DNA of 64,000 bases from Azolla caroliniana (taxonomy: Eukaryota > Polypodiophyta): contig JBHGNT010000001.1 of assembly GCA_043228905.1 (NCBI GenBank), positions 3,782,001 to 3,846,000 on the forward strand. The letters run 5' to 3'. Below the pieces are notes generated by a model that was not told the origin of the DNA, did not search any database, and saw only the letters and a list, made by a program, of their open reading frames with translations. Within the stretch, counting starts at the first letter, position 1, and every line of letters starts with the position of its first letter. Positions 23,416 through 35,606 of the stretch are shown here, piece by piece. The position numbers and the translations under genes were made by a program.

Positions 23416-25620
23416 TATATTATTTTGTATAGCTCTTTATTTCTCACGATTATAGCTTCTTTAGTGGAGATCCATTCGTGTATATATATACAAATGAATG
23501 GATGAGTTTAGCATTTCCTTGGAATGGACGATACGTTACTGTATTTCTCTTTCTACTTTAGAAAAGAGGCAAACGAAGTCTTTATTATAGATATGACGTT
23601 GTCACCTAACGAAAAACATATGAAGCAAAGCTTGGATTCTTTCATTGTAATAATATTGGAAAAGATGACAAAAAAGAAGAAAAAAAACTCCTCTTGAGAG
23701 TGTTGTTTGCTCATCATACTATAGGTGTTGTGTGTGTGTGTGTATATATGTATATGAGTGGTCTTACATGTTGTAGCTATGACTTGTAATGGTGATGGGA
23801 GGTGTGTCACATGGATAATTTTATGAGATTGTCAATGGTTATTGTTTGATATATACTAATACATAATAAGAATGAAATAAAAGGATGCCATGAAATGACA
23901 TGACATGGATTGATATTAAAGGCATTGTTCCAATCTTTTGACTTATTCTTTGATCATGCAATTATCTTCTTATTTACTACTTAAACACAATTGTATCTCC
24001 CAATTGTGTTGAGAATATACACATAAATACACACACATACATACATATATACAAGCTTGCAAGGGTACATAATGGTGTATTTTTCTCATTTTTCTCCTCA
24101 AAACATTTAAGTACTTGTTAGATAAATAGTTGGTGAATGTAATGCAATGGTTGCTCACAATGGATTATTAAGCTTTGTTCCAACAAGAGTGCTAATTTTA
24201 CCATAGTTAATGAGTCAAAAGGGCAAAGTATTGGTGCTTCCACATGCAAATGCATTAAAGAAGTGTCGGTTTTGTGTGTTGTGGGTTACAAGTTGTAATA
24301 AGACCAACATGAATGCGTATGAATCCGGTTAATCTCAAGTGGGAGACATTTACAATACATTGCTTTATAATTTGTGGATGGGTCCACTTATAAAGGACAA
24401 TCTCATCCTCCTTTTGTTCTATGGAGACCCCTTATGGATTTGTTGGTAAGGAGTTGGGAAATTATGTTAGATTCTCTGATATTGTGGTGGTTATATAGAT
24501 TGAAGAAACATTACTTGGGATAAGTGACAAAGATGTCACACTTCCAAGTTCATGGCTTAAAGATACAAGAAATCATTGTTAGGCAAAAGTCTAAGGCTTA
24601 TGGATAAAGGAAAACAAACATTTGATAGGCCTTAAAGATAAGTTGAATGAGAATGGGGTGAATAAGCGAAGTGATGGTTAGCCTACCACTCATGATACCA
24701 CGTCGCAAACATGCCTCAAGAAGAGAAGGATCATTGGAAATCTCCTGGGAAACAATAATTAAGAGATAAAGATTTACTTCTTCGCCTTCAATTTGATTCA
24801 TCGAGTCATGTTGTAAATCCATCGAAGCCTCGAGATTTTAATAAGGTTGGAGGACCTAAACAAAAGGTTTCTATAGATGACCCTAGGGATGTGTAGCATG
24901 AAAACCCATACGCATATTTGGAGCGTTAGTTTCACATTATGGTTTGCTTTAAGGGAATAAAGGCATCAATAAAATAATTGATTGAATGAAAATTGTAACA
25001 TGAAATGTGATAGGGGCATGTTTTCAGTGGTTTTCTCTTTTAGTAAAGATTAGTACAATTTCATCTCTTTATAAGGATTGAGATCTAATATTTTTGTCTC
25101 GGACTAACAATCTAGGTGGTTGAACTCAACCAATGGCTTACATTCATTAACTTCTCTTAGGCTAATCTTTTGCGAACACAATTTGTTTTGATTTCTTCTT
25201 GTTAACTTGATTTTTTTTGCATTTTCCCATGTGAACCCAATCTTACTATATAAACCCATCGAATTCATATAACAAATGCATGTATTGGAAATTGCATTGA
25301 GCCTTCTATATATCCAAGAAACGTTTTTTTTTTCAAAACAAATTATCCTTCCATTAGTTATAAAGAAAGGTCTTAACGGTTACATCATACAAAGTATTTT
25401 TTCCCAAGCCCGTGTTGTATACACAACGGTTGAGGAAACAAATCTATGTACTCAAACATAGAGAAAACAGTCCAACAATTACAATCTATTCCCTAGACAC
25501 ATTGCAAGGTATCCATATCTATAGGCAACAATGAAAGTAGCTCTATTTGGAAACAAACCCTCTCAAGTCATGGTTATGAACCATTCAATACTTCTTCAAC
25601 CTGTACATCTCAGCGTTGAC
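23416..25620. other. Intergenic, nothing recognised
   Basis: AT-rich sequence with small GT/TA runs (near 23727-23755 and 24010-24050). No ORF resembles a known family. The first few hundred bases presumably hold the CRK 3' UTR. Confidence 0.5.
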
Positions 25621-25629
25621 GGCGATCAA

Positions 25630-26215
25630 CTACGTTCTTTGTTTTTTCAAGAGAACCACTTTCCACATTCGTGGTTGTAAAGTCAACAACTATGCTTCCT
25701 CTTTCCCCATCAACCATCTTGCCGGATTACCACCAAATTCCTGTACATACAACAACAAATTAAGTCAAGTTTCCTCCTCTCCTCATGAGCTTATTCTTCG
25801 GCCCCCACACCATCATCACTCGTCCTGATCAAAAAACATAAAATTGTTTCATTAAGTCCTCATCACCCATCTCGCCAAATACACTGAATTCTTGCACATA
25901 AACAATAAAATGTGTCTAAATTCCTCATCTCCTCATGAGAATATGCTTCGACCTCCACACCATCATCACTCGTCCTTATCCAAAACATCAATTCTACGTC
26001 ATTAAGTCCACATCATCCATCTCGTCGAATACCACCAAAATCCTGCACATACAACAATACATGAGTCTTTTTTCCTCATCCCCTCATGAGAGTATGCTTC
26101 ACCCCCCACACCCTTATCACTCATCCTTATCCAAAAACATACACGTTGCTTCATCAAGTTCACAACTTCTCACGGATTACTGCCAAAACCTGTACATACA
26201 AACAACTAAATGAGT
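25630..26215. repeat. 150-bp tandem repeat, about four copies
   Basis: The word CTCATGAG occurs at 25782, 25932 and 26083, giving periods of 150 and 151 bp. Around each are shared blocks: CACACCATCATCACTCGTCC-like sequence, a CCACATCATCCATCTCG-like block and CTGCACATACAACAA. A more diverged first copy starts near 25630, and the last ends near 26215. Short ORFs inside arise from the repeat and do not resemble proteins. Confidence 0.9.
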
Positions 26216-26329
26216 CTAGTCTTAGAAATACGTTTGGACGGGATAACGATCTATTCACGATGTCCAATAATTGTTTTTCGATTATGTGAGTGCAATGCTT
26301 GACATTCCCGCATTGATGTTGCATATGAA

Positions 26330-26900
26330 CCTAATGTTATTACATGGGAAAATGTCTTTTGGATGGACGTAAATGTGGATAAGCATAATTATGAAAGGGA
26401 AAATATATTATTTACCCTTCAAACTAGGGGAAGGCAAGTTAAGGACATACCATACTCAAGCTCAAATCAGTTCAATGTGGATGCCACAATATGGGCTACG
26501 ATATCATCGGTGGTTCTATGGAATATTTGGATAGATCTATGCAAAAATGTGTTTAAGCAAATAAAGCAAAATCTTGTTCATTGTGTGAAGGAAATTTGGT
26601 CGATACGTATCTCAATTTTAAAAGCTTGATATGACTCTTTCACGAGTAATGAAGATATGATTTTTCTGAAACAACAATCCTTTAAAGGCAAATGGAAGTA
26701 TTTGTTAGTTTTTGTGGAGAGAAATGACAAAATGGATTGGCAATATGTACCCCCGCGATGGTTGTTTCCTCCATAGGCGGAGTTTGGTTTCAATTATGAC
26801 ATAATGGGGGATATCTTACCCACAACTAGATTGTATCATTATATGTCTTGTATATGCTTTTTGGATTGGTAATGGAAACTATGGTGTAGTTAAAAAAAGA
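26330..26900 (+). mobile_element. 3' end of a LINE (fragment)
   Basis: The plus strand encodes NYERENILFTLQTRGRQ, then SSVVLWNIWIDLCKNVF, then after stops WQYVPPRWLFPP. The order and spacing parallel the last part of the intact LINE ORF2 at 30 kb (MNYERMHASHVFYF, VTSLALWTIWKTRCDAVF, MKWNYSIPPFLL). An A-rich tract follows at 26885-26910. The copy is severely 5'-truncated and broken. Confidence 0.65.
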
Positions 26901-27219
26901 AAGAAAAAAGCTTAACATTCCCAAGTCGATTATTATGTTTGATGAGCATTACACAAAAATTGCAATTTTTTATCAACTTCCTTCCACTTTCATGATGGAA
27001 TAATGACCACACTTAATACACTTACATAAAGCATGGATTGTGAAAAATGTGAGTTGTCGCCTCCGTGAAACTTGGGTGGAGATTGAGTGCCAAAAAAAAG
27101 GAATTTATTGTCCTAGACTAACAATAATAAAAAACACCTTATTAGTGATATCGTGGAATACTTATTAAATGACCTATATAAGTAAAATTCTCAAGGGACA
27201 ATAATTGCATGCAAAGGCC

Positions 27220-28650
27220 GAGAATAATGCAGTGATTGACATGTATGTGGAATGTGGTGTATGGCTGGAAATGTCCTTGCATATGTCTGCCTATTGAAAG
27301 CGTGTGTTATTGCTACAACACAATTAAGAGGCAAGAATTCCCATTTTGAAATTTGCAAAAAGGGGTTAGGAATTTATCCATATTGAAGAAGTGCTTAAAT
27401 GCTTCGAGAAGATGGAGCTAGAAGGAATCTCCCAAGATGCCCTCACATTTGTATATGGTTTGACAGTTTGCCTGAACATAGAAAGTTTATGCAAGGGCCA
27501 AGAAATGCAAAAAATGCCGAAAATTACACATGGAGATTGCAAAAGAGGGTTATGATTCAGATTTTTCAGTAGTTAGTGCTCTAATGGACATATATGCTAA
27601 ACTTGGGTTGATGTAAGAGGCACAATATATTTTTGATTCATTGTCAAATTGAGATCTACCCTTGTGGAACACACTGCTTTCAGGATATGAAGAGTTTGGG
27701 CCAGATAACAAAGCGTTACATTGTTTTACACAAATTCAGTTAGATGGTTTATTTCCTGATGTTATCACATTGGCATGTATAGTGAGATCTTGTGGCAATT
27801 TGAAGTCAATTAGTATTGGAAAAAAGATACATATCCAGATCTTATTGACAGGATATGAGAATGATATGTTTATTGCTAGTATGTTGGTTGACATGTATGC
27901 CAAATGCCAGTATCTTCTAGATGCATGTATGGTTTTTGATAAGTGTAAACATGATCGCATATCATGGAATGCACTAATTACTCGACCCTTAGAATGTGGA
28001 TATAGCTCACATGTAGGAAATTGTATAGAAAAAATGTATTTAAAAAATATGTCTGTGGATTGTGGCACATATGTTGCTGTCTTAAAAGAATGTGGTAGCA
28101 TTTATGCTCTCAATGAAGGTAAAAAATACATACTAAAATCCTTCTGAAAGGATATGAAAAATATCTTTTTGTTGGAAGTAATTTGGTCGACTTATATGCA
28201 AAATGTGGTGCACCCCACGAAGCATGAATTATCTTCAAGGGTCTCGCTGCACACGGGATGATGTGTTATGGAATATTCCACTTTCTGGATATGTTCATAA
28301 TGGATTTAGTCAAGAAGCACTAATGAACCTTAGTTTTCATTTTGAAAGCATGTGGAGGCTCAGGAGCTATAGATAGGCTACATCAAACACACATGGAAAT
28401 CTTTGAGAGAGAGATCCTAGTCAGCAACACGCTTGTAGATACATATGGCAAATGTGGCAGCATCAAAGAAGCAAAAAATATTTTCAATGCTCTATATACA
28501 ACGGACATTACATCTTGGAATGCAATGATAAAAGGGTTTGGAATAAACCACGATGGATATATGGTTGTCTAATGTTTCAAATGTATGGTGAAATCAGGTC
28601 TAAAACCTGATGCAACCACATTCACATGCAATATTCATTGTAATAGTCGA
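27220..28650 (+). pseudogene. Broken PPR gene
   Basis: PPR blocks run through several frames. An ALMDIYAKLGL-like block near 27580 ends in a stop. A 161-codon ORF at 27662-28147 has LWNTLLSGYEEFG, LVDMYAKCQYLLDA and ISWNALITRPLECG. After a frameshift near 28127 another part at 28342-28572 has VSNTLVDTYGKCGSIKEA and ITSWNAMIKGFG. Stops and frameshifts between parts show it is not functional. It is a different PPR from the intact gene at 11-13 kb. Confidence 0.85.
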
Positions 28651-30001
28651 CTATTTTTATACCAATGGATGATATTTTTTATGGAAATAATAATAATAAT
28701 AATAAACACCTACTTCTTCAACTTTCATGCAACATTTTAACCTTGGAAATTCCTCTTTAAACATGGCTACAAATTAGGCTTTTAAGGTAAACAGAAATGC
28801 ATGGCTTCTAGTTTAGTTCTACAATATCATGATTCTACGATTCGTCATAGGCTAGTCATGTATTTTCCCATATTGAAAAAGCGATATTATTGCAACCATG
28901 TGGACTGGTCCTTGATTTCAAAGGGATTTCGTGTGCCCATGCACAATTGAATTGATGAGAGTGAGTGAAACCCTCCAAAAGAAAAGTAGGGTCCCATTCA
29001 CCTTATACGCTTGTACCAACAATTTGCTAGAGGCTCCTAGCCATGCATTTCATGGCAATCTATCATAATTTCATTTGTCCACATGGTATTCACTGGGAAT
29101 AAATAGCATATGATTGCAAGTTGCAAGTAATAGTTTGAGCAATGAGTAAAGAAGAAAATTGCTTCTACATCTAGAAACACTCCAACCTTTTCAAGGGACA
29201 ATTTAAAAGATCCATAAACTTCCATGCAAGTAGGTCTCAAGCTATTGAAAAGAAAAGTAGTCATATTTCTGCAAAAATGGTGGATTTTATTAGTTGAAGA
29301 CTCAAGATGGATTGGTTTCTCAACACCCCCCATGAAAAATGAAATTGTAGGAAACCAAAGATTGGAATTTATCAGTTGATGATGGATTGGTTTGTCTCGT
29401 CAACTCCCTCATAAATAATGAAATTGAAATAATAAGTTAAACCAAAGATTGACATTATCATATGAAGTTCCCCTTGCTCACGACAATGAAGAGACCATGA
29501 TTCCCAATGGTTGATAATGAACATTAATTGTCCTCTCTACATCTTAATTGAGAGACCCTCAATGTCATGAATTTGTTCATTGCATCCACCATACATCTTT
29601 TACTATCTTCATAGATTGCATATGTCAGCCATCAATTGCAAAGCATGCATCATGTAAATTTCATTTGACTCCTCGATTAGTGTGATTTGCACAAGTGAAG
29701 GAATTTGTATGTGGAATGTTGACATCAAGCTTCTCTTGATGAAGTTAAGGACAAATAAGCGTCGAGTGAGAATAGGAAAAAGAGCAAAGAAGTGAGCACC
29801 TCGTCGAAGACTCGAGTAGGAGTTGGGTAAGGAGGTGAGGGATTATGTGAAGGAAAGTAGGATAGACACGGCACGGGCAATGGGAGAGCATAGGCAAAGC
29901 AAAGTGAAGGGCAAAGTGTGGGTCATATTAGTGCAGTGGCCACATGCTTGTGTTTTTTCTTCATTGAGTGAATTTATTTTTCTAACACTAACCACACACA
30001 T
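28650..30001. other. Intergenic, nothing recognised
   Basis: AT-rich, with a short (AAT)n run near 28685-28705. No recognisable gene. It ends at the candidate target duplication TTATACAC (30002-30009) next to the LINE tail. Confidence 0.5.
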
Positions 30002-30172
30002 TTATACACTTTTTTTTTTTTTTTTAAAAGATACACCTTAGTAAATTACTTGAGAAATGTACATATAGAAAACAGAGGGAGACATTTCATCTCACCTCTA
30101 TTGTAATACAAAACCTAATACCAACATCTGATGATACAGATGATATCACAATAGGAACAAATGGAACACCAT

Positions 30173-32905
30173 CTACAAGCTATGCAATAAAAAAGGAGGA
30201 ATGGAATAATTCCACTTCATACCAGGAGACGTATCTGAAAATAAGTGAAGCCCTCGCCACCGTTTCTTAAAGTCCACTTGACGTTGCCTTTGAGCATCAG
30301 TTGTACCCTGCAAATCATCATATTGTCCACGTATGGTGTGGACAAATAACCACCAGAATTCAATAAGCATATTATTGAGATGTATGTGAGCATTATTAAA
30401 AACAGCATCGCATCTCGTTTTCCATATTGTCCACAGCGCTAGTGACGTAACAGTACGCCAAATAACCAGATTTTCAGTTCTAAACCGAGGAATAACAGAT
30501 GGAAATGAAGTGAGATAGATGTACCCATTGGAAAAGTAAAAAACATGAGAAGCATGCATACGTTCGTAATTCATAACATCTCCATGAAGGACACCCCATA
30601 ATACTGCACCCCACGAGAAAGTAGAACGAGCATAGTGGTTTCTTAGTAATAAAAACAACTTACTCCAGAATTGCTTGATTTTGGGACACATCCAAAACAA
30701 ATGCAAAATAGATTCCGTAGATTCACCACAATGCATTCCACAAGCATATTGCTGATTTTGCCTCAACCAATCACCAACAGGAAGAGCATAATGTATCAAC
30801 AACCAACGAAAACAAATAACTTTTTTCGGCAACTGCATACTCCACAACCATTTCCAAAATTTTGTAAGTTGTAGTTCATTCACATTATTTGCAATCCAAT
30901 GCTTCATGGCAGCCGGGCATTTATACTTTGATTGCAATAATAAATTTCTACCTAACTTAACTGAATACTGAAAGAACTCTAAGTGTTTACCATTTCCATT
31001 AGCATTCGGTTTTTTCCATTGATAATCAGCTGGATCCCAATCCAAATTATAAAGCGGCTTTTTTTGAAAAACCCACAACGAACAACACCATAAGCATTCT
31101 TGAAATGGTGGATCCAAGAGCCATTTTTTTCCCGATCTTGCAACTACTCGAATCGCTGAAACATTGGCGGATATCCACACATCTGATTCAGAAAATACAT
31201 GCCACAACCTACCATCATCATCCACATTAAAGTATATTACATCACCCATAGTGTTAGTTACTTTAGCTCCTAAAATCACTTTTAGAGGAGAGAAATAACC
31301 AAACCAAATCTGATTGCTAGAGGGGGACCATGAAGCCATAAATTGTCCCAATGCCACTTGCATATTATCGCACATTATAGCACTTCCTCGAACTGAAGGC
31401 CTCGACAAAGGTTGTAACTGTTGATTCATAACATAGCATCCCCATGCTTGAACATTACCTGCTATTGATGCATCCATAGAAGCCCAATTCAACCGAGGAC
31501 GGCTACCAAGCAGAAAACCCCTTGAATCTGAAAAGAGAAAGTTCCAGATCAAGGGTTGTCTCAACAAGTCATCCGTTGTCGAAGGTACCTTCCGAATTAG
31601 AAACTTTTTGACAGCTGACCAACTTGTGAGAATTCCATTAAAAAACCTATCTTCTAATAAGGTTGTTTTAAACAAATGAAAATTCTGAATAAAACCCCAT
31701 CTTAAAGATGGTTGCCACTTTCCTCCTATTGATGGGCACATAGTAGACAACCTATGCATCATCAAACGACTCCAAACACCTTGCATTGGCAGCATAGCTC
31801 TGCACACAAATTTAGAAAGCAAAGCCTTACAATGTGCATCTGGATCTACCAGCCCCATCCCACCATTTTGTCGTGGAGCAATCAATACTGCCCAAGCTAC
31901 TTTAGGCCTTTTACCTTGACCTGTTTTCCCTCCCCAAATGTAGTTACGAATGAGGCGTTGCACCTGTAAAATACATGATCTAGCAAACAATGTAGTTGAA
32001 GCAACATACCAAATAGTCGCTAACAACACTTGGTTAGCTACAAGTATACGACCTGCAAGTGACAAGTTAACCGAATCCCAAAGCAACAATTTTCTTCTTA
32101 ATTTTACAAGTAGAGGAGCAACTAACATATCTGCAGTAACATGAAGTCCCACTTGACAGCCTAAGTAACGAGTAGTGGTTCCATTAGGAACCCACTTGAA
32201 TTCCTGCGAAGGCATCCAATTAGGCAAGGAATTTTGTGACACCCAAAAGCCAAGAGATTTATGCCAATTTATCTTTGCTCCAGAGGCCAAACAAAATTCC
32301 TCCACTACTTCTTGCAATTTACTTAAATTTTCATCATTACCTTGAACATAAATTGCAGTATCATCTGCAAATTCTGCATCCAACATTTGTTGTTGCGTGG
32401 CAGGCAAAGGCAAACCCTTCAAAGCAACTTGAGAGGAGTTTAAATACATTGAGAATGTTTCCATAACTAGCAAAAACAGGAATGGGGCCAATGGACAACC
32501 TTGACGAACCGAACGCGAGATAGAAAATTTTCTAGTTTGCCCACCGGCGACCAACACTGAACTAAAGGCCTCACGATACAAGGAAGCTACAACCCTAATC
32601 CACTGCGCAGGAAAACCTAATCTCAATAATGAACCTTCCATGAAGTCCCAATCAACTCTATCATATGCCTTCTCAAAATCTAATAAAAGTACCGCTAGAT
32701 CTTCTTTAGTTTTCATTGCCATCCCTGTTAATTCCCAAAACACAAAAATATTGTCAAAAATACTACGTTCTTGCATAAATCCCGTCTGTGAGTCATGCAC
32801 AATCTCTGAAAGAAAAGGTTGTAATCTCAAAGCCAATAACTTAGCATAGATTTTGTAAATTGTATTCAATAAAGTAATGGGCCGCCAACCCTTCACCTCA
32901 TCCGT
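30173..32905 (-). pseudogene. LINE ORF2, RT and C-terminal part
   Basis: This is the 3' portion of the LINE ORF2 reading frame, cut off at its 5' side by the LTR element beginning at 32906. It has RT blocks GWRPITLLNTIYKI, VLLLDFEKAYDRVDW, SVRQGCPLAPFLF and the active-site box FADDTAIYV. The thumb/connection and a C-terminal zf-RVT-type region follow (FWKWLWSMQLPKKV, then Cys/His-rich QYACGMHCGE and LFWMC). No RNase H domain was recognised. The frame is open throughout this half. An ATG at 32945-32947 seen on this strand lies within the LTR and is not the element's start. Confidence 0.9.
32902..32905. repeat. Outer-element target duplication, left copy
   Basis: CCGT at 32902-32905 directly precedes the 5' LTR and is repeated at 50063-50066 directly after the 3' LTR. 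Collapsing the two copies rejoins LINE ORF2 in frame. Confidence 0.88.
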
Positions 32906-33136
32906 TGTCGTGAAGAAAACCGTCCATAGGCGGAATCGGCGCACCAAGGCGTGGGAACCGGTTCTTCACGCGCGCACGCTCCAAGTAGTACATAGAAGCG
33001 AATTAGGAGGATAATCGGCAGGAACGGGCCCTAACTCAAGTGGAGACAAAGACCGCGCGAACAGTCTTTTCGGTCGCGCGCGCGAACTGTACGAGTCGGC
33101 GGCGTAACTACGCGGATGCGTGAAAAACGGAGCGGA

Positions 33137-33159
33137 TCCCTGTCCAAAAGGGACAGGGA
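33137..33159 (+). promoter_or_regulatory. U3 hairpin upstream of the TATA box
   Basis: A perfect 9-bp inverted repeat (TCCCTGTCC / GGACAGGGA) with a 5-nt loop ends about 32 bp before the TATA-like box at 33191. It recurs at 49502-49524 in the 3' LTR. The position suggests a promoter element or a binding site for a dimeric factor; function is inferred only. Confidence 0.55.
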
Positions 33160-33190
33160 ATAAAGCTGACAGGACGGCCTGCTCGTCGGC

Positions 33191-33200
33191 CTATATAAGG
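33191..33200 (+). promoter_or_regulatory. TATA box of outer LTR
   Basis: CTATATAAGG in the 5' LTR, repeated at 49556-49565 in the 3' LTR, is the best core-promoter candidate in a GC-rich context. Confidence 0.6.
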
Positions 33201-33699
33201 AGCGGGAAAGAGCTGTTGCAGGGATATATCTCGCGCAGAGAGGACGAAGTGCTGCCGGACCGTTTCTGGACGCTTTGCTCTCTGTTTCCTTCCTTCTTGA
33301 GCTCCATAGCTTTCCGTGCAGGGTTCCGAGGAGGCTCGCGCTGTTTTCGAGGAACGCCCGAGTGCTTCCGGCAGCACCTCCGACCAGCTACAGCCCCTTT
33401 GAGCGTCGAAGTGAACAGGCATCGGCATCTGTTCGCCGGCCTGTTCGGTCGTAACCAACCTGTGCCCCGTCGAGGGTTGTAGTCGTGTTAGCCGTTTTTC
33501 TTAATATACACATTTAGCCATTCGCATCTGTCTGTGTCGGTGTCTGTTCGTGTTCTCCGTGCTGAAGGGCCGTGTCCCTGTGTACCCCCGGTCCTGCGTA
33601 GCCGGTTCTCTCTCTTTCCCCTCCCTCGCTTGCTCTTTGGTTCGAGACCCCCGCGGTCCCGCCTCGATTCCACACGCACTTGCATAATATCCCGACATC

Positions 33700-33716
33700 T
33701 TGGTGAACCCGACGTG
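33700..33716 (+). other. Candidate primer binding site, outer element
   Basis: TTGGTGAACCCGACGTG starts 2 nt after the 5' LTR. The TGG start is as expected for pairing with the CCA end of a tRNA. The tRNA species was not assigned. Confidence 0.6.
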
Positions 33717-33740
33717 AAAGAGGCGGCAGAAGAGCAGAAG

Positions 33741-35135
33741 ATGAGGGGGTCGGATCTCGCAGAGGCCATGGCTTCGGCCGTGGATCGGATTGTAAACGCG
33801 CGCGAGAGCACCGGTGCCCTCGACAGAGCTATTGAGGCGGTCGTCGGTACGATCGGCCGGTTCGATGGGAAGGATGCCACGAAGTATTTGGCGTCCTACG
33901 GTGCAGAGATGCTGATGCGGGACATTCTGGAAGGAAGGCGTCTTGCCGGATTTCCCCGAGTGGCGATGCCGAGCATCCATGCGGAGGTGCTCGAGGTGCG
34001 GGCGGAGAGCCGTACCTGGGAGGAGTTCGAAGGTCGGCTCCTAGAGAAATACGGGCTGGACGACGCGCTCCGGCTTTCGAAGCGAAGGTTCATGGAATGG
34101 GTGGAGTCCCCGGGGAAGGGAAGAAACGCGTCGGCACTCCTCCGGGAGTTCGAGGAAAACTTTGCGCGCCTTTCGGCGCTCGACCGAACCATCCTGGACA
34201 CGAGCCGGGTCTTGCTGTTTGTCAAGTCGGTCGACGAGCGGGATCGGGAGCAAGTGGGCCTCTTGCTGGAAACCGAAGACGGGCTCACTACCGACTGGGC
34301 GGCTGTCAAGAAGGTCTGTGGCCGTTTCGACAAACGGCGAGAATGGGCGGATAACGGGGTAACCGGGTCGGGCTCGGTCGCAGCAAGGAAGTTCGAACCA
34401 GCGCCACAGGTGCGAAAGGAAGAGACCCGAGAGTGGTTGGAAACCGGTTCGGCTTCGACCGGCGTAGTCAGAGGCTCAACCGGAGGAGCGGCGCTGGAGG
34501 AATTGACGAGGGCGGTAAAGGACCTCCAAATCGCGCAAGCCCGAAGGGAAGGTGGCGAACCGGCTCGTGACCGACGGTCGGCGGCAGGAAACAGGTGCAT
34601 GTGGTGCGATGAAGTCGGCCACATTCGGAAGGACTGCGGCGACTTCGCGGAGGCGCTGAGGGACAGGGTGGTGTACCTGTGGGAAGGACGGGTGCATGCC
34701 AGCGACACCCGAAGGGCCCTGAGCCGAAACGACGGAAAAGGTGGTATGAAAAGGTTGATGGAAGAGGCGGCGGCCCGACACGCGGAAACCGTCCACTACT
34801 CGGCGTCGGCCGGCATTCGAGTCGGGGGCGGCGAGGCCCGAAGGGAAAGCAAAGCCGGATTCTGGCCGACGATGCTGGAAGGCCTTGCCGGTGCAAGGCT
34901 TAAAGGGGAGGAATCGGACCGTGCGGAGAAACGGGTACGGGAGATGACCGGGTGGAGCGACCCGGTCGAGGAACGGACGGGCTTCGTGGAAGCCGCTTGC
35001 CAGAACTACGAGGCTCTGGTAGAAGAGAAGCGGGTGGGGAAACCCGGGACGACCGGGCCCTCACAACGATACGAGACCCGGTCCGGGCCACGACGGGACG
35101 AATCCGGCGGGGCCGGCACGCAAGATAAACCCCAG
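33741..35135 (+). CDS. Outer element gag-protease, first part (gag)
   Basis: The first ATG after the PBS opens a frame of 465 codons that is cut at codon CAG (35133-35135) by the inner element. It continues in frame at 44990. The N-terminal two-thirds is a retrotransposon-type gag (helical, with AEMLMRDILEGRRL and KYGLDDALRLSKRRFMEW blocks) that would form the particle. One zinc knuckle CX2CX4HX4C (CMWCDEVGHIRKDC) sits at residues 286-299. In the present DNA the ORF runs on into the inner LTR and stops at 35199-35201, giving a truncated product with a foreign tail of about 21 residues. The open frame extends upstream into the LTR, but no evidence supports an earlier start. Confidence 0.85.
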
Positions 35136-35555
35136 TGTTACCGGCCGGCAAGGAGTCCAAATTACGGGGTGAAGGAATTAATTAGATATGGTTGTAGATA
35201 AGCATAGTGTGGACGGACGGACTGGAAACGGTATGCCGTTCCAGATCCGGACGGATCCCGAATAGGTGCGAGAGGCACCGTTTTGTACTACGGGCCGGAA
35301 ACCTATTTAAAGGCCCGGACCCTATTATAATGACAGCGGATAATTAGTAGAGCTTATGTTGTTTATACTTCTGTCTTGATTTCCGTTCTGTAATCACTGT
35401 TATATCTTACGCGTGTAATTAACCAAAGCAATCTAATAGTGTAACCTACGTAAGTCGGTGTAATCGTTGAATCTTAATCCTATGCCGTAATCACCCTTTG
35501 GTGAAGTGTCTCCGTGACACCTTGTGTTAGGCCTTGTCCGGCTAAGAGAGTAACA
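35136..35555 (+). repeat. Inner element 5' LTR (420 bp)
   Basis: TG...CA ends, identical by eye to 44565-44984. It contains a TATA-like TATTTAAA at 35304-35311. Two near-palindromes lie upstream: 35223-35245 around GGTATGCC, and GATCCGGACGGATC just after it. Confidence 0.95.
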
Positions 35556-35560
35556 CAGTT

Positions 35561-35578
35561 TTGGCGACCACGATTCCT
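35561..35578 (+). other. Candidate primer binding site, inner element
   Basis: TTGGCGACCACGATTCCT begins 5 nt after the LTR end. The TGG start suits a tRNA 3' end; the tRNA species was not assigned. Confidence 0.5.
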
Positions 35579-35606
35579 GCTTTCTCGCAGCGAACGACGG
35601 TAATGG

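Larger units (their letters stand above)
32906..33697 (+). repeat. Outer element 5' LTR (792 bp)
   Basis: It starts TGTCGTGAAG and ends ATATCCCGACA. It differs from the 3' LTR at 33276 (T, against C at 49641) and 33653 (G, against A at 50018). A TATA-like CTATATAAGG lies at 33191-33200. ORFs inside it on both strands are repeated in the 3' LTR and are not treated as genes. Confidence 0.95.

Noticed and set aside
25630-26215. Regularly spaced repeats as a CRISPR-like array
   Set aside because: Whole 150-bp units are repeated without unique spacers, in eukaryotic DNA. This is a tandem repeat.
33108-33482. ORFs of 116-120 codons inside the outer LTR, on both strands
   Set aside because: They recur at 49473-49847 because the LTR is repeated, overlap each other in opposite strands, and match no family. 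They are by-products of GC-rich sequence.
34041-34903. Long minus-strand and alternate-frame ORFs across the gag of the outer element (up to 270 codons)
   Set aside because: Shadows of the GC-rich gag coding frame; no motifs of their own. The same holds for similar ORFs opposite both pol genes.
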